From an uncultured Oscillospiraceae bacterium (GTDB lineage: Bacteria > Bacillota > Clostridia > Oscillospirales > Oscillospiraceae), in the NCBI GenBank assembly GCA_905234625.1, contig CAJOIC010000011.1, positions 1 through 47,891 on the forward strand: DNA of 47,891 nucleotides. The letters run 5' to 3'. The position numbers and the translations under genes are program-made. Numbering within the stretch: the stretch's first letter is position 1; every line of letters starts with the position of its first letter. Positions 30,436 to 38,546 of this stretch are shown here, piece after piece. The notes beneath the pieces are model-generated. The model was not told the DNA's origin, searched no databases, and saw nothing but the letters and a program-made list of their open reading frames with translations.

Positions 30436-31956
30436 TCACTTGGCGGCGGGAGCCTTCTTCCCGGCGGTGGCCCGCAGGATCAGCAGGCAGACGACGGTCA
30501 GAACGATGCCGATGAGCAGGCTCACCACGGCGCTCCGGACGAGGCCGGCGAAGATATAGGTCACGAAGCTGATGCCCGCCACGGTCAGGGCGTAGGGCAG
30601 CTGGGTGGAGACGTGCTGGATGTGGTCGCACTGGGCGCCCGCCGAGGCCATGATGGTGGTATCGGAGATGGGGGAGCAGTGGTCGCCGCAGACGGCGCCG
30701 GCCATGCAGGCGGAGATGGAGATGATCATGAGGGTGTTGGACATATCCGCTCCGAAGACGTTCACCACGATGGGGATCAGGATGCCGAAGGTGCCCCAGC
30801 TGGTGCCGGTGGCAAAGGAAAGGAACACGGCCACCAGGAAGATGATGGCGGGCAGCATGACCATCAGGCCGCCGGCGGCGCCCTCCACGAGGCCCGCCAC
30901 GTACTCAGCGGCGCCCAGGGAGTCGGTCATGGCCTTCAGGGTCCAGGCGAAGGTCAGGATCAGAATGGCAGGGACCATGCTCTTGAAGCCCTCGGGGATG
31001 GCGTTCATGCACTCCTTGAAGCTCAGCACGCGGGTGCAGAGATAGAAGATGACGGTGAGGATCAGCGCCACGGCGGAGCCATAGACCAGGCCAACGGAGG
31101 CGTCGGAGTTCGCGAACGCGTCCACGAAGGTCTCGCCGTCGAAGAAGCCGCCGGTGTAGATCATGCCGATGACGCAGCAGACGATGAGCAGGACGATGGG
31201 CAGAACGAGGTGGATGACCTTGCCCTTGGGGCTGACGGGGGGATTGGGCTGGTCCTCGGCGCCGGTGATGGAGGCGTCCCGGTTGTGCTCCTCGAGACGC
31301 TCGGTCATCTCGGCCAGGCGCATGGGGCCGTAATCGAACTTGCCGAAGGTCAGAGTCAGCATCATCACGATGGTGAGGATGGCGTAGAAGTTATAGGGGA
31401 TGGCCTTGATGAAGAGCTCCAGGCCGTTGGCGCCGTCCACGAAGCCGGTGACGGCGGCCGCCCAGGAGGAGATGGGGGCGATGATGCAGACAGGGGCGGC
31501 GGTGGCGTCGATGAGGTAGGCGAGCTTCGCCCGGGAGATGCCGTGCCGGTCCGTCAGGGGCTGCATGACGGAGCCTACCGTCAGGCAGTTGAAGTAGTCG
31601 TCGATGAAGATGAGGACGCCCAGGACGATGGTGGCGATCTGCGCGCCGACCTTGGACTTGACGTGCTCCACGGACCAGCGTCCGAAGGCGGCGGAGCCGC
31701 CGGCGCGGTTCATGAGCATGACCATACCGCCCAGGATGACCAGGAAGATCAGGATGCCCACGTTCCAGGAGTCGGCCAGAGAGCCCACCATGCCGTCCAC
31801 GAAGACGTGCTCGATGGTGCCCACGAGGTTGAAGCCGGAATAGAGCAGGCCGCCGGTGAGGATGCCGATGAACAGCGAGGAATAGACCTCCTTGGTGATG
31901 AGCGCCAGCGCGATGGCGATGATCGGCGGCAGCAGGGACCAGAATGTCGCGTACAT
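30436..31956 (-). CDS. NhaC-family Na+/H+ (or dicarboxylate) antiporter
   Basis: 506 residues with 10-13 hydrophobic segments. LPPIIAIALALITKEVYSSL at the N-terminus and the conserved IFIDDYFNCLTVGSVM segment with acidic residues in the membrane are typical of the NhaC superfamily. Start ATG 31956 (MYATFWSLL) is supported by GGAGGTAA. Members exchange Na+ for H+, or malate/lactate pairs; substrate cannot be fixed by eye. It has its own promoter and terminator. Confidence 0.88.
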   Translation of the reverse strand: MYATFWSLLPPIIAIALALITKEVYSSLFIGILTGGLLYSGFNLVGTIEHVFVDGMVGSLADSWNVGILIFLVILGGMVMLMNRAGGSAAFGRWSVEHVKSKVGAQIATIVLGVLIFIDDYFNCLTVGSVMQPLTDRHGISRAKLAYLIDATAAPVCIIAPISSWAAAVTGFVDGANGLELFIKAIPYNFYAILTIVMMLTLTFGKFDYGPMRLAEMTERLEEHNRDASITGAEDQPNPPVSPKGKVIHLVLPIVLLIVCCVIGMIYTGGFFDGETFVDAFANSDASVGLVYGSAVALILTVIFYLCTRVLSFKECMNAIPEGFKSMVPAILILTFAWTLKAMTDSLGAAEYVAGLVEGAAGGLMVMLPAIIFLVAVFLSFATGTSWGTFGILIPIVVNVFGADMSNTLMIISISACMAGAVCGDHCSPISDTTIMASAGAQCDHIQHVSTQLPYALTVAGISFVTYIFAGLVRSAVVSLLIGIVLTVVCLLILRATAGKKAPAAK

Positions 31957-31975
31957 GAGGATTACCTCCCAAAAA

Positions 31976-32010
31976 AGTATAGAAAAGCGGACCGCCTTGT
32001 CAAGCGGTCC
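31976..32010 (-). promoter_or_regulatory. Strong promoter of the NhaC-type gene with a dyad
   Basis: On the minus strand TTGACA (31998-32003), 16 bp, TATACT (31976-31981). The -35 box is inside the loop of GGACCGC (31989-31995) / GCGGTCC (32004-32010), so the dyad could be an operator. Confidence 0.7.
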
Positions 32011-32316
32011 ACGGAAACTACGGAAAACCCTCAGGTACATCCGAACGGTCCTTGATAGCGCTCCACAAAGCCTTGTGACAGTCCGGCGGGTATTCCCCGA
32101 CGGCCCAGCCTTGCGGAGCAGGCAAGCTCCGGTCGGCTTCGGCGGCGGTCCCTTTCCCCCGCGGCGGCTTGCCTGCCTTGCCGATGGGTACTCATGAGCG
32201 CCGCGCCTCTATCGCAGCGATTCACTTTTCCCGAGTATAGTAGCACAGCATTGAAGAGCTGTCAACAGGATCCTATTTAATTTGTATAATTTAGTCAAAT
32301 CCCGGTCCCGGAGACC
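32011..32316. other. Intergenic region without a recognised gene
   Basis: About 300 bp. The only structure I see is GCAGGCAAGC (32118-32127) with its inverted copy GCTTGCCTGC (32167-32176), enclosing GC-rich, weakly repetitive sequence, and an AT-rich end near 32270-32295. The short open frames here have no ribosome sites or family features. Confidence 0.4.
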
Positions 32317-32583
32317 TCAAAAAAGCCAGCGCAGCGCCCACATCGCCGCCACTCCGGGCAGGCTCAGGACCGCGGAGACGGGCAGCGTCAGGGCGTTGAG
32401 ACCAAGTCCCACGCCGAAGAGCGCTCCCACCGTGTTCCCCATGAGCAGCGCAGCGAGGCCCATCCCCGCGTGTAGCAGCGCCCGCGCCGCGGGATGCCGC
32501 GCGTGGGTCAGAAGCTCCGCCAGCCGCGCCGTCAGCATGAGCCCTGTCAGCACGAACAGGGCTTTGATCACATAGTCGGGCAT
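32317..32583 (-). CDS. BofA-like (pro-sigma-K processing inhibitor family) membrane protein
   Basis: 88 residues, ATG 32583 preceded by AAGGAGGAAAA. Two or three membrane segments; the C-terminal half, GLAALLMGNTVGALFGVGLG then LPVSAVLSLPGVAAMWAL, has the Asn/Gly spacing and the PGV block of the BofA family. In spore formers BofA restrains SpoIVFB in the mother cell; relatives occur outside that role, so sporulation is suggested but not proven. The gene stands alone between the NhaC-type gene and a topoisomerase operon. Confidence 0.65.
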   Translation of the reverse strand: MPDYVIKALFVLTGLMLTARLAELLTHARHPAARALLHAGMGLAALLMGNTVGALFGVGLGLNALTLPVSAVLSLPGVAAMWALRWLF

Positions 32584-32619
32584 GGCCTTTTCCTCCTTCG
32601 CGTTTCCAGGGTTTGGCGG

Positions 32620-32712
32620 TTGCTTTTCGCCGCCCTCCGGCATATACTATGGCCAGAGAGAGAAAAGTATGCCATGGACCCTTGGGCGGAGCGATGCTCC
32701 GCCCTCTTTTTT
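32620..32712 (+). ncRNA. Candidate short transcript: promoter followed at once by an intrinsic terminator
   Basis: TTGCTT (32620-32625), 17 bp, TATACT (32643-32648), then about 55 nt later GGGCGGAGC (32684-32692) / GCTCCGCCC (32696-32704) with loop GAT and TCTTTTTTG. No plus-strand gene lies upstream to need this terminator, so it may end a small RNA of about 55-60 nt or a leader. Confidence 0.4.
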
Positions 32713-32733
32713 GCGCCGTTCGGGGGCCTTTCC

Positions 32734-32801
32734 TTGATTTTTCCCGCAAATATGATATACTACTTAAACTAGGAATATTATGTCCACCGATCACGGTGGA
32801 C
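32734..32801 (+). promoter_or_regulatory. Promoter and leader hairpin of the topoisomerase operon
   Basis: TTGATT (32734-32739), 16 bp, TATACT (32756-32761). The leader has GTCCACCG (32782-32789) / CGGTGGAC (32794-32801), loop ATCA. The start codon is at 32835. Confidence 0.65.
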
Positions 32802-32834
32802 GGTCACATACAGAAAGGCGAGGAAACCCGCGCA

Positions 32835-34817
32835 ATGGCAAAGACAAAAAGGGAAAATTACGGCAATGAAGACATCAAAGCCCTGAAGGGCGCAGACCGG
32901 GTCCGGAAGCGTCCCGGGGTCATTTTCGGCTCCGACGGGCTGGAGGGCTGCGAGCACTCCGTGTTCGAGATCCTGTCAAACTCCATCGACGAGGCCCGTG
33001 CGGGCTATGGCAAGCTCATCACCGTCACCCGGTACGAGGATCATTCCGTGGAGGTGGAGGACTTCGGGCGGGGCTGCCCCGTGGACTGGAACAGCGCCGA
33101 GGGCAAGTTCAACTGGGAGCTCGTGTACTGCGAGCTGTACGCCGGCGGCAAGTACGATAACAGCGAGGGGGAGAGCTACGAGTACTCCCTGGGTCTCAAC
33201 GGCCTCGGCGCCTGCGCGACGCAGTACTCCTCCGCGTACATGGACGTGACGGTGTGGCGGGACGATACCCGGTACGACCTCCGCTTTGAAAAGGGCGAGA
33301 TCGTCGGCAAGCTCAAAAAGAGCCCCATGGACCGAAAGAAGACCGGCACCACCCACCATTGGAAGCCGGACCTTGAGGTCTTTACGGACATCGACATCCC
33401 CGAGGAGTGGTACCGCCAGACCCTGCGGCGGCAGGCGGTGGTGAACGCGGGTGTCACCTTCCGCCTGCGCATCCAGCACGGCAGCAAATTCGAGACGACG
33501 GATTACGTTTACGAGAACGGCATCCTGGATTATGTGGGGGAGATCGCCGGAGAGGAGCCCCTGACGGCGCCCTTCTTCATGGAGACGGAGCGCCGGGGCC
33601 GGGACCGTGCGGACAAGCCGGAGTATAAGGTGAAGCTCTCGGCGGCCTTCTGCTTCTCCAATAAGGTCAGCCTCACGGAGTACTACCACAACTCCTCGTG
33701 GCTCGAGCACGGCGGCTCCCCGGACAAGGCTGCCCGGGCGGGCATCACCTACGCCGTGGACGCCTATATCAAGAAGATCGGCAAGTATCAGAAGAGCGAG
33801 TCCAAGATCACCTGGCAGGACGTGCAGGACTGCCTGGTGCTGGTGACGAACTGCTTCTCCACCCAGACCTCCTATGAGAACCAGACGAAGAAGGCCATTA
33901 CGAACAAATTCGTCCAGGAGGCCATGACGGATTTCTTCAAGCAGCGGCTGGAGATCTGGTGCATCGAGCACAAGGCCGAGGCGGACCGCATGGCGGAGCA
34001 GTGCCTCATCAACAAGCGCTCCCGGGAGCAGGCCGAGCGCACCCGCCTGAACATCAAGAAAAAGCTCACCGGCACCATGGACATCACCTCCCGCGTGGAG
34101 AAGTTCGTGGACTGCCGCAGCCGCGACCCGGAAAAGCGGGAGATCTACATCGTGGAGGGCGACTCCGCCCTGGGCTCCTGCAAGATGGGCCGGGACGCGG
34201 AGTTCCAGGGCATCATGCCCGTCCGGGGCAAGATCCTCAACTGCCTCAAGGCGGACTATACCCGCATCTTCAAAAGCGATATCATCACGGACCTCTTGAA
34301 GGTCCTGGGCTGCGGTGTGGAGGTGGAGAAGCACGGCAAGGAGCTCAATTCCTTCGACCTGGCGAACCTCCGCTGGAACAAGGTCGTCATCTGCACCGAC
34401 GCGGACGTGGACGGCTATCACATCCGCACCCTCATCCTCACGATGCTCTGGCGGCTGACGCCGACCCTCATCCGGGAGGGATATGTCTACATCGCGGAGT
34501 CGCCCCTGTATGAGATCACCTCGAAGAACAAGACCTGGTACGCCTACTCCGACGCGGAGAAAAACCGCATCGTGGAGGAATTGGACGGCGCGAAATTCAC
34601 CGTGAACCGCTCCAAGGGCCTGGGCGAGAACTCGGCGGAGATGATGTGGCTCACCACCATGAATCCCGAGACGCGCCGCCTCATCCGGGTGCGTCCGGAG
34701 GACGCGGAGCGCACGGCCTATTATTTCGATCTGCTCCTGGGGGACGATCTCGCCGGGCGCAAGACACACATCGTCGAGGACGGGTACAAGTACCTGGAGC
34801 TGGCGGATATCTCGTAA
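32835..34817 (+). CDS. Type II DNA topoisomerase, ATPase (GyrB/ParE-like) subunit, divergent paralogue
   Basis: 660 residues. GHKL ATPase: catalytic E45 and N49 in VFEILSNSIDEARAG (the usual DN before the helix is SN), VEDFGRGCPVDW and SLGLNGLGA. Toprim: VEGDSALGSCKMGRD (normally EGDSAGGS) and CTDADVDGYHIRTL with the DxD metal site. All the main parts are present, so it looks active, but these changes and the surroundings mark it as a second, non-gyrase enzyme. ATG 32835 with weak GAGGAAA. It is followed 18 bp later by the A subunit. Confidence 0.88.
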   Translation: MAKTKRENYGNEDIKALKGADRVRKRPGVIFGSDGLEGCEHSVFEILSNSIDEARAGYGKLITVTRYEDHSVEVEDFGRGCPVDWNSAEGKFNWELVYCELYAGGKYDNSEGESYEYSLGLNGLGACATQYSSAYMDVTVWRDDTRYDLRFEKGEIVGKLKKSPMDRKKTGTTHHWKPDLEVFTDIDIPEEWYRQTLRRQAVVNAGVTFRLRIQHGSKFETTDYVYENGILDYVGEIAGEEPLTAPFFMETERRGRDRADKPEYKVKLSAAFCFSNKVSLTEYYHNSSWLEHGGSPDKAARAGITYAVDAYIKKIGKYQKSESKITWQDVQDCLVLVTNCFSTQTSYENQTKKAITNKFVQEAMTDFFKQRLEIWCIEHKAEADRMAEQCLINKRSREQAERTRLNIKKKLTGTMDITSRVEKFVDCRSRDPEKREIYIVEGDSALGSCKMGRDAEFQGIMPVRGKILNCLKADYTRIFKSDIITDLLKVLGCGVEVEKHGKELNSFDLANLRWNKVVICTDADVDGYHIRTLILTMLWRLTPTLIREGYVYIAESPLYEITSKNKTWYAYSDAEKNRIVEELDGAKFTVNRSKGLGENSAEMMWLTTMNPETRRLIRVRPEDAERTAYYFDLLLGDDLAGRKTHIVEDGYKYLELADIS

Positions 34818-34835
34818 GGAAGGGAGGATACGGAC

Positions 34836-37076
34836 ATGGCAAAACGAACGCCCAAGGAACCGAAGCCCGTCAAGCGCGCCTCCGACCCCAATGTCATCGG
34901 CCTCCACGGGGAGGTCATCGACCAGCCCATCACCGAGACGCTGGAGATGAACTTCATGCCCTACGCCATGAGCGTCATCGTCTCCCGCGCCATCCCGGAG
35001 ATCGACGGCTTCAAGCCCAGCCACCGCAAGCTCCTGTACTGCATGTACAAGATGGGGCTTCTGAACGGACCCCGGACCAAGAGCGCGAACATCGTGGGCC
35101 AGACCATGCACTACAACCCCCACGGCGACGCCGCCATCTACGAGACCATGGTCCGCCTGACCCGGGACAACGAGGCCCTGAACGCCCCCTTCGTGGACTC
35201 GAAGGGCAATTTCGGCAAAGTCTATTCCCGGGACATGGCGTATGCCGCGAGCCGCTATACGGAGGCGAAGCTCGCGCCCATCTGCGCGGAGCTCTTCCGG
35301 GACATCGACAAGGACACGGTGGATTTCGTCCCGAACTACGATAACTCCACCACCGAGCCCACCCTCCTGCCCACCACCTTCCCGAACGTCCTCGTGTCGG
35401 AGAATATGGGCATCGCCGCGGGCATGGCGAGCCAGATCTGCGGCTTCAATCTGGAGGAGGTCTGCCGGACCACCATCGAGCTTCTCAAGAACCCGGACCA
35501 TGAAATACTGACTACGCTCCCCGCCCCGGATTTTCCCACCGGCGGCGAGATCATCTACGACGCCGGGCAGATGGCGTCCATCTATAAGACCGGCCGGGGC
35601 TCCTTCCCTGTCCGGGCCAAGTGGCGTTATCTTGAAAAAGAGCATATCATCGAGATCTACGAGATACCCTATACCACCACGGTGGAGGCCGTCATCGACA
35701 AGTGCCGGGACCTCATCAAGGAGGGCAAGCTCAAGGAGATCTCCGACATGCGGGACGAGACGGACCTGGGCGGCCTGAAGCTGGCCGTGGACGTGAAGCG
35801 CGGCGTGGACCCGGACAAGCTCATGGCGAAGCTCTTCAAGCTCACCCCCCTCCAGGACAATTTCCCCTGCAACTTCAACATCCTCATCGCCGGATCCCCC
35901 CGGGTCATGGGCGTGGAGGAGATCCTGACGGAGTGGATCGCCTGGCGCACGGAATGCGTCCGCCGCCGGGTGTTCTATGACCTGACGAAAAAGAAGGAAA
36001 AGCTCCATCTGCTGGAGGGCCTGCGGGCCATCCTCCTGGACATCGACCGGGCCATCAAAATCATCCGGGAGACGGAGGCGGAGGCCGACGTGGTGCCGAA
36101 CCTGATGATCGGCTTCGGCATCGACGAGATCCAGGCGGAGTTCGTGGCGGAGATCAGGCTCCGGAACATCAACCGGGAGTACATCTTAAAGCGCGTCGCC
36201 GAGACGGAGGAGCTCGCGAAGGAGATCGAGGACCTGGAGGATGTGCTGAAAAACAAGCGCCGGGTCCGCTCCATCATCACCGGGGAGCTTACGCAGGTCA
36301 TCAAGAAATATCCCTCTCCCCGCCGCACGTCCATCGTGTACGCCGGGGAGGTGGAGGAATATGCCGAGGACGCCGCCGTGGAGGACTATCCCGTCCACCT
36401 GTTCCTGTCCCGGCACGGCTACTTCAAGAAGATCACGCCCCAGTCCCTGCGCATGTCCGGGGAGCAGAAGTTCAAGGAGGACGACGGCCTGAGCCAGTAT
36501 TTCGAGGCCACGAACCGCTCCGAGCTTCTCATCTTTACGGATAAGCAGCAGGTGTACTATCTGCGTGTGTCGGAGTTTGCCGAGACCAAGGCCAGCGCTC
36601 TGGGGGACTTCCTGCCCTCCAGGCTGGGCATGGACGAGGGGGAGAACGTGCTCTCCGCCGTCCTGGCGGGGGACTATAAGGGTACCATCCTCCTGTTCTT
36701 CCAAAACGGCAAATGCGCCCGGTTCACCCTGGAGGCGTATGCCACCAAGACCCGCCGCAAGCGGGCCACCAGCGCTTACAGCGACAAAAGTCCGCTCGTC
36801 TGCGTCATGCCCCTGCCGGAGGATACGGAGGTGGCCGTCACCTCCGCCGAGGACCGCTGCGTGGTGTTCTCCACGGCGCTCCTGGCCCCCAAGACCTCCC
36901 GCATCACCCAGGGCGTGCAGGTCATGACCATCAAGAAGCATCCCGTCCGGGAGGTGAAGCCCCTGGCGGAGACCCACATCCAGAAGCTCTCCCGCTACCG
37001 CGTCCGCAGCATCCCCGCCGCCGGCGCCAAGCTCACCGACGAGGACCGGGGCGAGGAGCAGCTCAGCCTTCTGTAA
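34836..37076 (+). CDS. Type II DNA topoisomerase, cleavage (GyrA/ParC-like) subunit, divergent paralogue
   Basis: 746 residues. Breakage-reunion domain with catalytic Y141 (ASRYTEAK) and the quinolone region as NPHGDAAIYE: the positions of E. coli GyrA Ser83 and Asp87 are Ala99 and Glu103. The C-terminal beta-pinwheel (about 510-700) is short, and no QRRGGKG-type GyrA box is visible, so it is closer to topoisomerase IV or an accessory type. ATG 34836 with AGGGAGGA. Forms a two-gene unit with the ATPase subunit; yitT starts 9 bp later. Confidence 0.88.
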   Translation: MAKRTPKEPKPVKRASDPNVIGLHGEVIDQPITETLEMNFMPYAMSVIVSRAIPEIDGFKPSHRKLLYCMYKMGLLNGPRTKSANIVGQTMHYNPHGDAAIYETMVRLTRDNEALNAPFVDSKGNFGKVYSRDMAYAASRYTEAKLAPICAELFRDIDKDTVDFVPNYDNSTTEPTLLPTTFPNVLVSENMGIAAGMASQICGFNLEEVCRTTIELLKNPDHEILTTLPAPDFPTGGEIIYDAGQMASIYKTGRGSFPVRAKWRYLEKEHIIEIYEIPYTTTVEAVIDKCRDLIKEGKLKEISDMRDETDLGGLKLAVDVKRGVDPDKLMAKLFKLTPLQDNFPCNFNILIAGSPRVMGVEEILTEWIAWRTECVRRRVFYDLTKKKEKLHLLEGLRAILLDIDRAIKIIRETEAEADVVPNLMIGFGIDEIQAEFVAEIRLRNINREYILKRVAETEELAKEIEDLEDVLKNKRRVRSIITGELTQVIKKYPSPRRTSIVYAGEVEEYAEDAAVEDYPVHLFLSRHGYFKKITPQSLRMSGEQKFKEDDGLSQYFEATNRSELLIFTDKQQVYYLRVSEFAETKASALGDFLPSRLGMDEGENVLSAVLAGDYKGTILLFFQNGKCARFTLEAYATKTRRKRATSAYSDKSPLVCVMPLPEDTEVAVTSAEDRCVVFSTALLAPKTSRITQGVQVMTIKKHPVREVKPLAETHIQKLSRYRVRSIPAAGAKLTDEDRGEEQLSLL

Positions 37077-37085
37077 AGGACCGAT

Positions 37086-37946
37086 ATGAAGATCACCTTC
37101 CGGGATGTGAGAGAGGCGGCGTCCGTCCTGCTGGGCAGCGCCGTGTACGGCGCCTCCTTCGCCTTCCTCACCTATCCCAATAACATCGTATCCGGCGGCC
37201 TGACGGGCATCAGCCAGATCCTGAACCTCCTGACGGGGCTTCCCGTGGGCGTCATGGTCATGGTGATGAACATCCCGCTGTTTCTGGTGGCGTGGAAGCG
37301 CTTCGGCGTCCGGTTCCTCGTCTACTCCCTCATCGGCATGGCGGCCAACAGCGTCTTCATCGACCTGTTCGGCTCCCTGCATCTGACGTTCACGAACGAC
37401 ACCCTGCTGGCCGCCGTGTACGGAGGCCTCATGAACGGCGTGGGGGGCGGCTTCGTCTACCGGGTGGGCGCCACCACCGGCGGCACGGACATCGCCGCGA
37501 GGCTCGTCCGCCGGCGCTATCCCCATATCAACTTCGGCACCATCACCCTGGGCCTGAACACGGTGGTGGTGATCGCCTTCGCCGTGATCTTCAAGCGGTT
37601 CGACAGCGCCATGTACACCATCATCACCATGTTCGTGTCCTCCAGGGTGGTGAACCTCATCCTGTACGGTCTGTCAAACTCCGGCGTCTGCTATATCATC
37701 ACCGTAAAACCCCATGAGATCAGCCGGGCCATCGGCGAGCAGCTCAGCCGGGGCTGCACCATCCTGCCCGGGCAGGGGGCCTACAGCGGCGAGGAGCGTG
37801 ACGTGGTCCTCTGCGCCCTGCGGCGCAGCCAGATCCCCGCCCTTCGGCGCATCGTCACGGAGCTCGACGAGAGCTCGTTCGTCATCGTCACCGAGTCCCA
37901 TGAGGTGTTCGGCAAGAACTTTATGAACATTTCCAAGACCGATTAA
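37086..37946 (+). CDS. YitT family membrane protein
   Basis: 286 residues. Five to six membrane segments in the first about 200 residues (LTYPNNIVSGGLTGISQIL; GATTGGTDIAARLV) followed by a cytosolic DUF2179 domain (about 205-283, SGVCYIITVKPHEISRAI, then ERDVVLCALRR). Function of the family is not established; transport or signalling has been suggested. ATG 37086 after AAAGGA, close behind the topoisomerase gene, so probably co-transcribed. Confidence 0.88.
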   Translation: MKITFRDVREAASVLLGSAVYGASFAFLTYPNNIVSGGLTGISQILNLLTGLPVGVMVMVMNIPLFLVAWKRFGVRFLVYSLIGMAANSVFIDLFGSLHLTFTNDTLLAAVYGGLMNGVGGGFVYRVGATTGGTDIAARLVRRRYPHINFGTITLGLNTVVVIAFAVIFKRFDSAMYTIITMFVSSRVVNLILYGLSNSGVCYIITVKPHEISRAIGEQLSRGCTILPGQGAYSGEERDVVLCALRRSQIPALRRIVTELDESSFVIVTESHEVFGKNFMNISKTD

Positions 37947-37958
37947 GGAGAGCGTCCC

Positions 37959-38546
37959 ATGGAAAAGACCATCGAAAAACTCCGGAAAAACGGCTTTGAG
38001 GTCACCCGGTTCGCCACCGGGGAGGCGGCCGCCGCCTATATCGGCGAGAGCCTGCGGGGCAAGACCGTGGGTATCGGCGGCAGCATGACCGTCCGGGCCC
38101 TGAATATCTATGACCGCATCAAAGACGATAACACCGTCTTCTGGCACATGGTGGAGCCCGGGGACGAGACCATGGTGAAGGCGTCCTCAGCACAGGTTTA
38201 CATAACAAGTGTAAACGCCATCTCCGAAGAGGGCTTCATCATCAACATCGACGGCCGGGGCAACCGGGTCGCCGGGACGCTGATGCGGAAGGAGAAGGTC
38301 TATCTCCTGGTGGGGAAGAACAAGCTCGCCGGCCCCTTTGAGGAGGCGGTGGAACGTGCGCGGCAGAAGGCTGCGCCGCCCAACGCCAAGCGCCTGGAGT
38401 GCCGCACCCCCTGCGTCATGGACGGGAAGTGCCACGACTGCGCCTCCCCGGACAGGATATGCAACGCCCTGGTGGTGCTCTGGCGCAGGCCCTTCTGGTG
38501 CGAGAGCATGGAGATCCTTTTGATCGACGAGGAGTTGGGCTTCTGA
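37959..38546 (+). CDS. LUD-domain protein with a Cys-rich tail
   Basis: 195 residues, LutC/LUD fold: VGIGGSMTVRALNIYD, EGFIINIDGRGNRVAG and VYLLVGKNKLAG are characteristic. Single-domain LUD proteins of this type are widespread in anaerobic Firmicutes, function uncertain (electron-transfer-linked lactate use in the founding members). The C-terminal part has five Cys in CRTPCVMDGKCHDCASPDRIC order, a possible Fe-S site. ATG 37959 after AAGGAGAGCG. Overlaps the next gene by 1 nt (TGATG). Confidence 0.85.
   Translation: MEKTIEKLRKNGFEVTRFATGEAAAAYIGESLRGKTVGIGGSMTVRALNIYDRIKDDNTVFWHMVEPGDETMVKASSAQVYITSVNAISEEGFIINIDGRGNRVAGTLMRKEKVYLLVGKNKLAGPFEEAVERARQKAAPPNAKRLECRTPCVMDGKCHDCASPDRICNALVVLWRRPFWCESMEILLIDEELGF

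Noticed and set aside
30361-32055. 564-codon plus-strand Gly/His/Asp-rich frame
   Set aside because: Antisense of the NhaC-type gene and without any known fold.
32031-32246. 71-codon minus-strand frame in the intergenic region
   Set aside because: No ribosome site, Arg-rich low-information sequence, and it crosses the inverted repeat at 32118-32176.
32976-36008. 1010-codon minus-strand open frame over the topoisomerase genes
   Set aside because: Spans two clear plus-strand genes and their gap; no start signals or recognisable domain.
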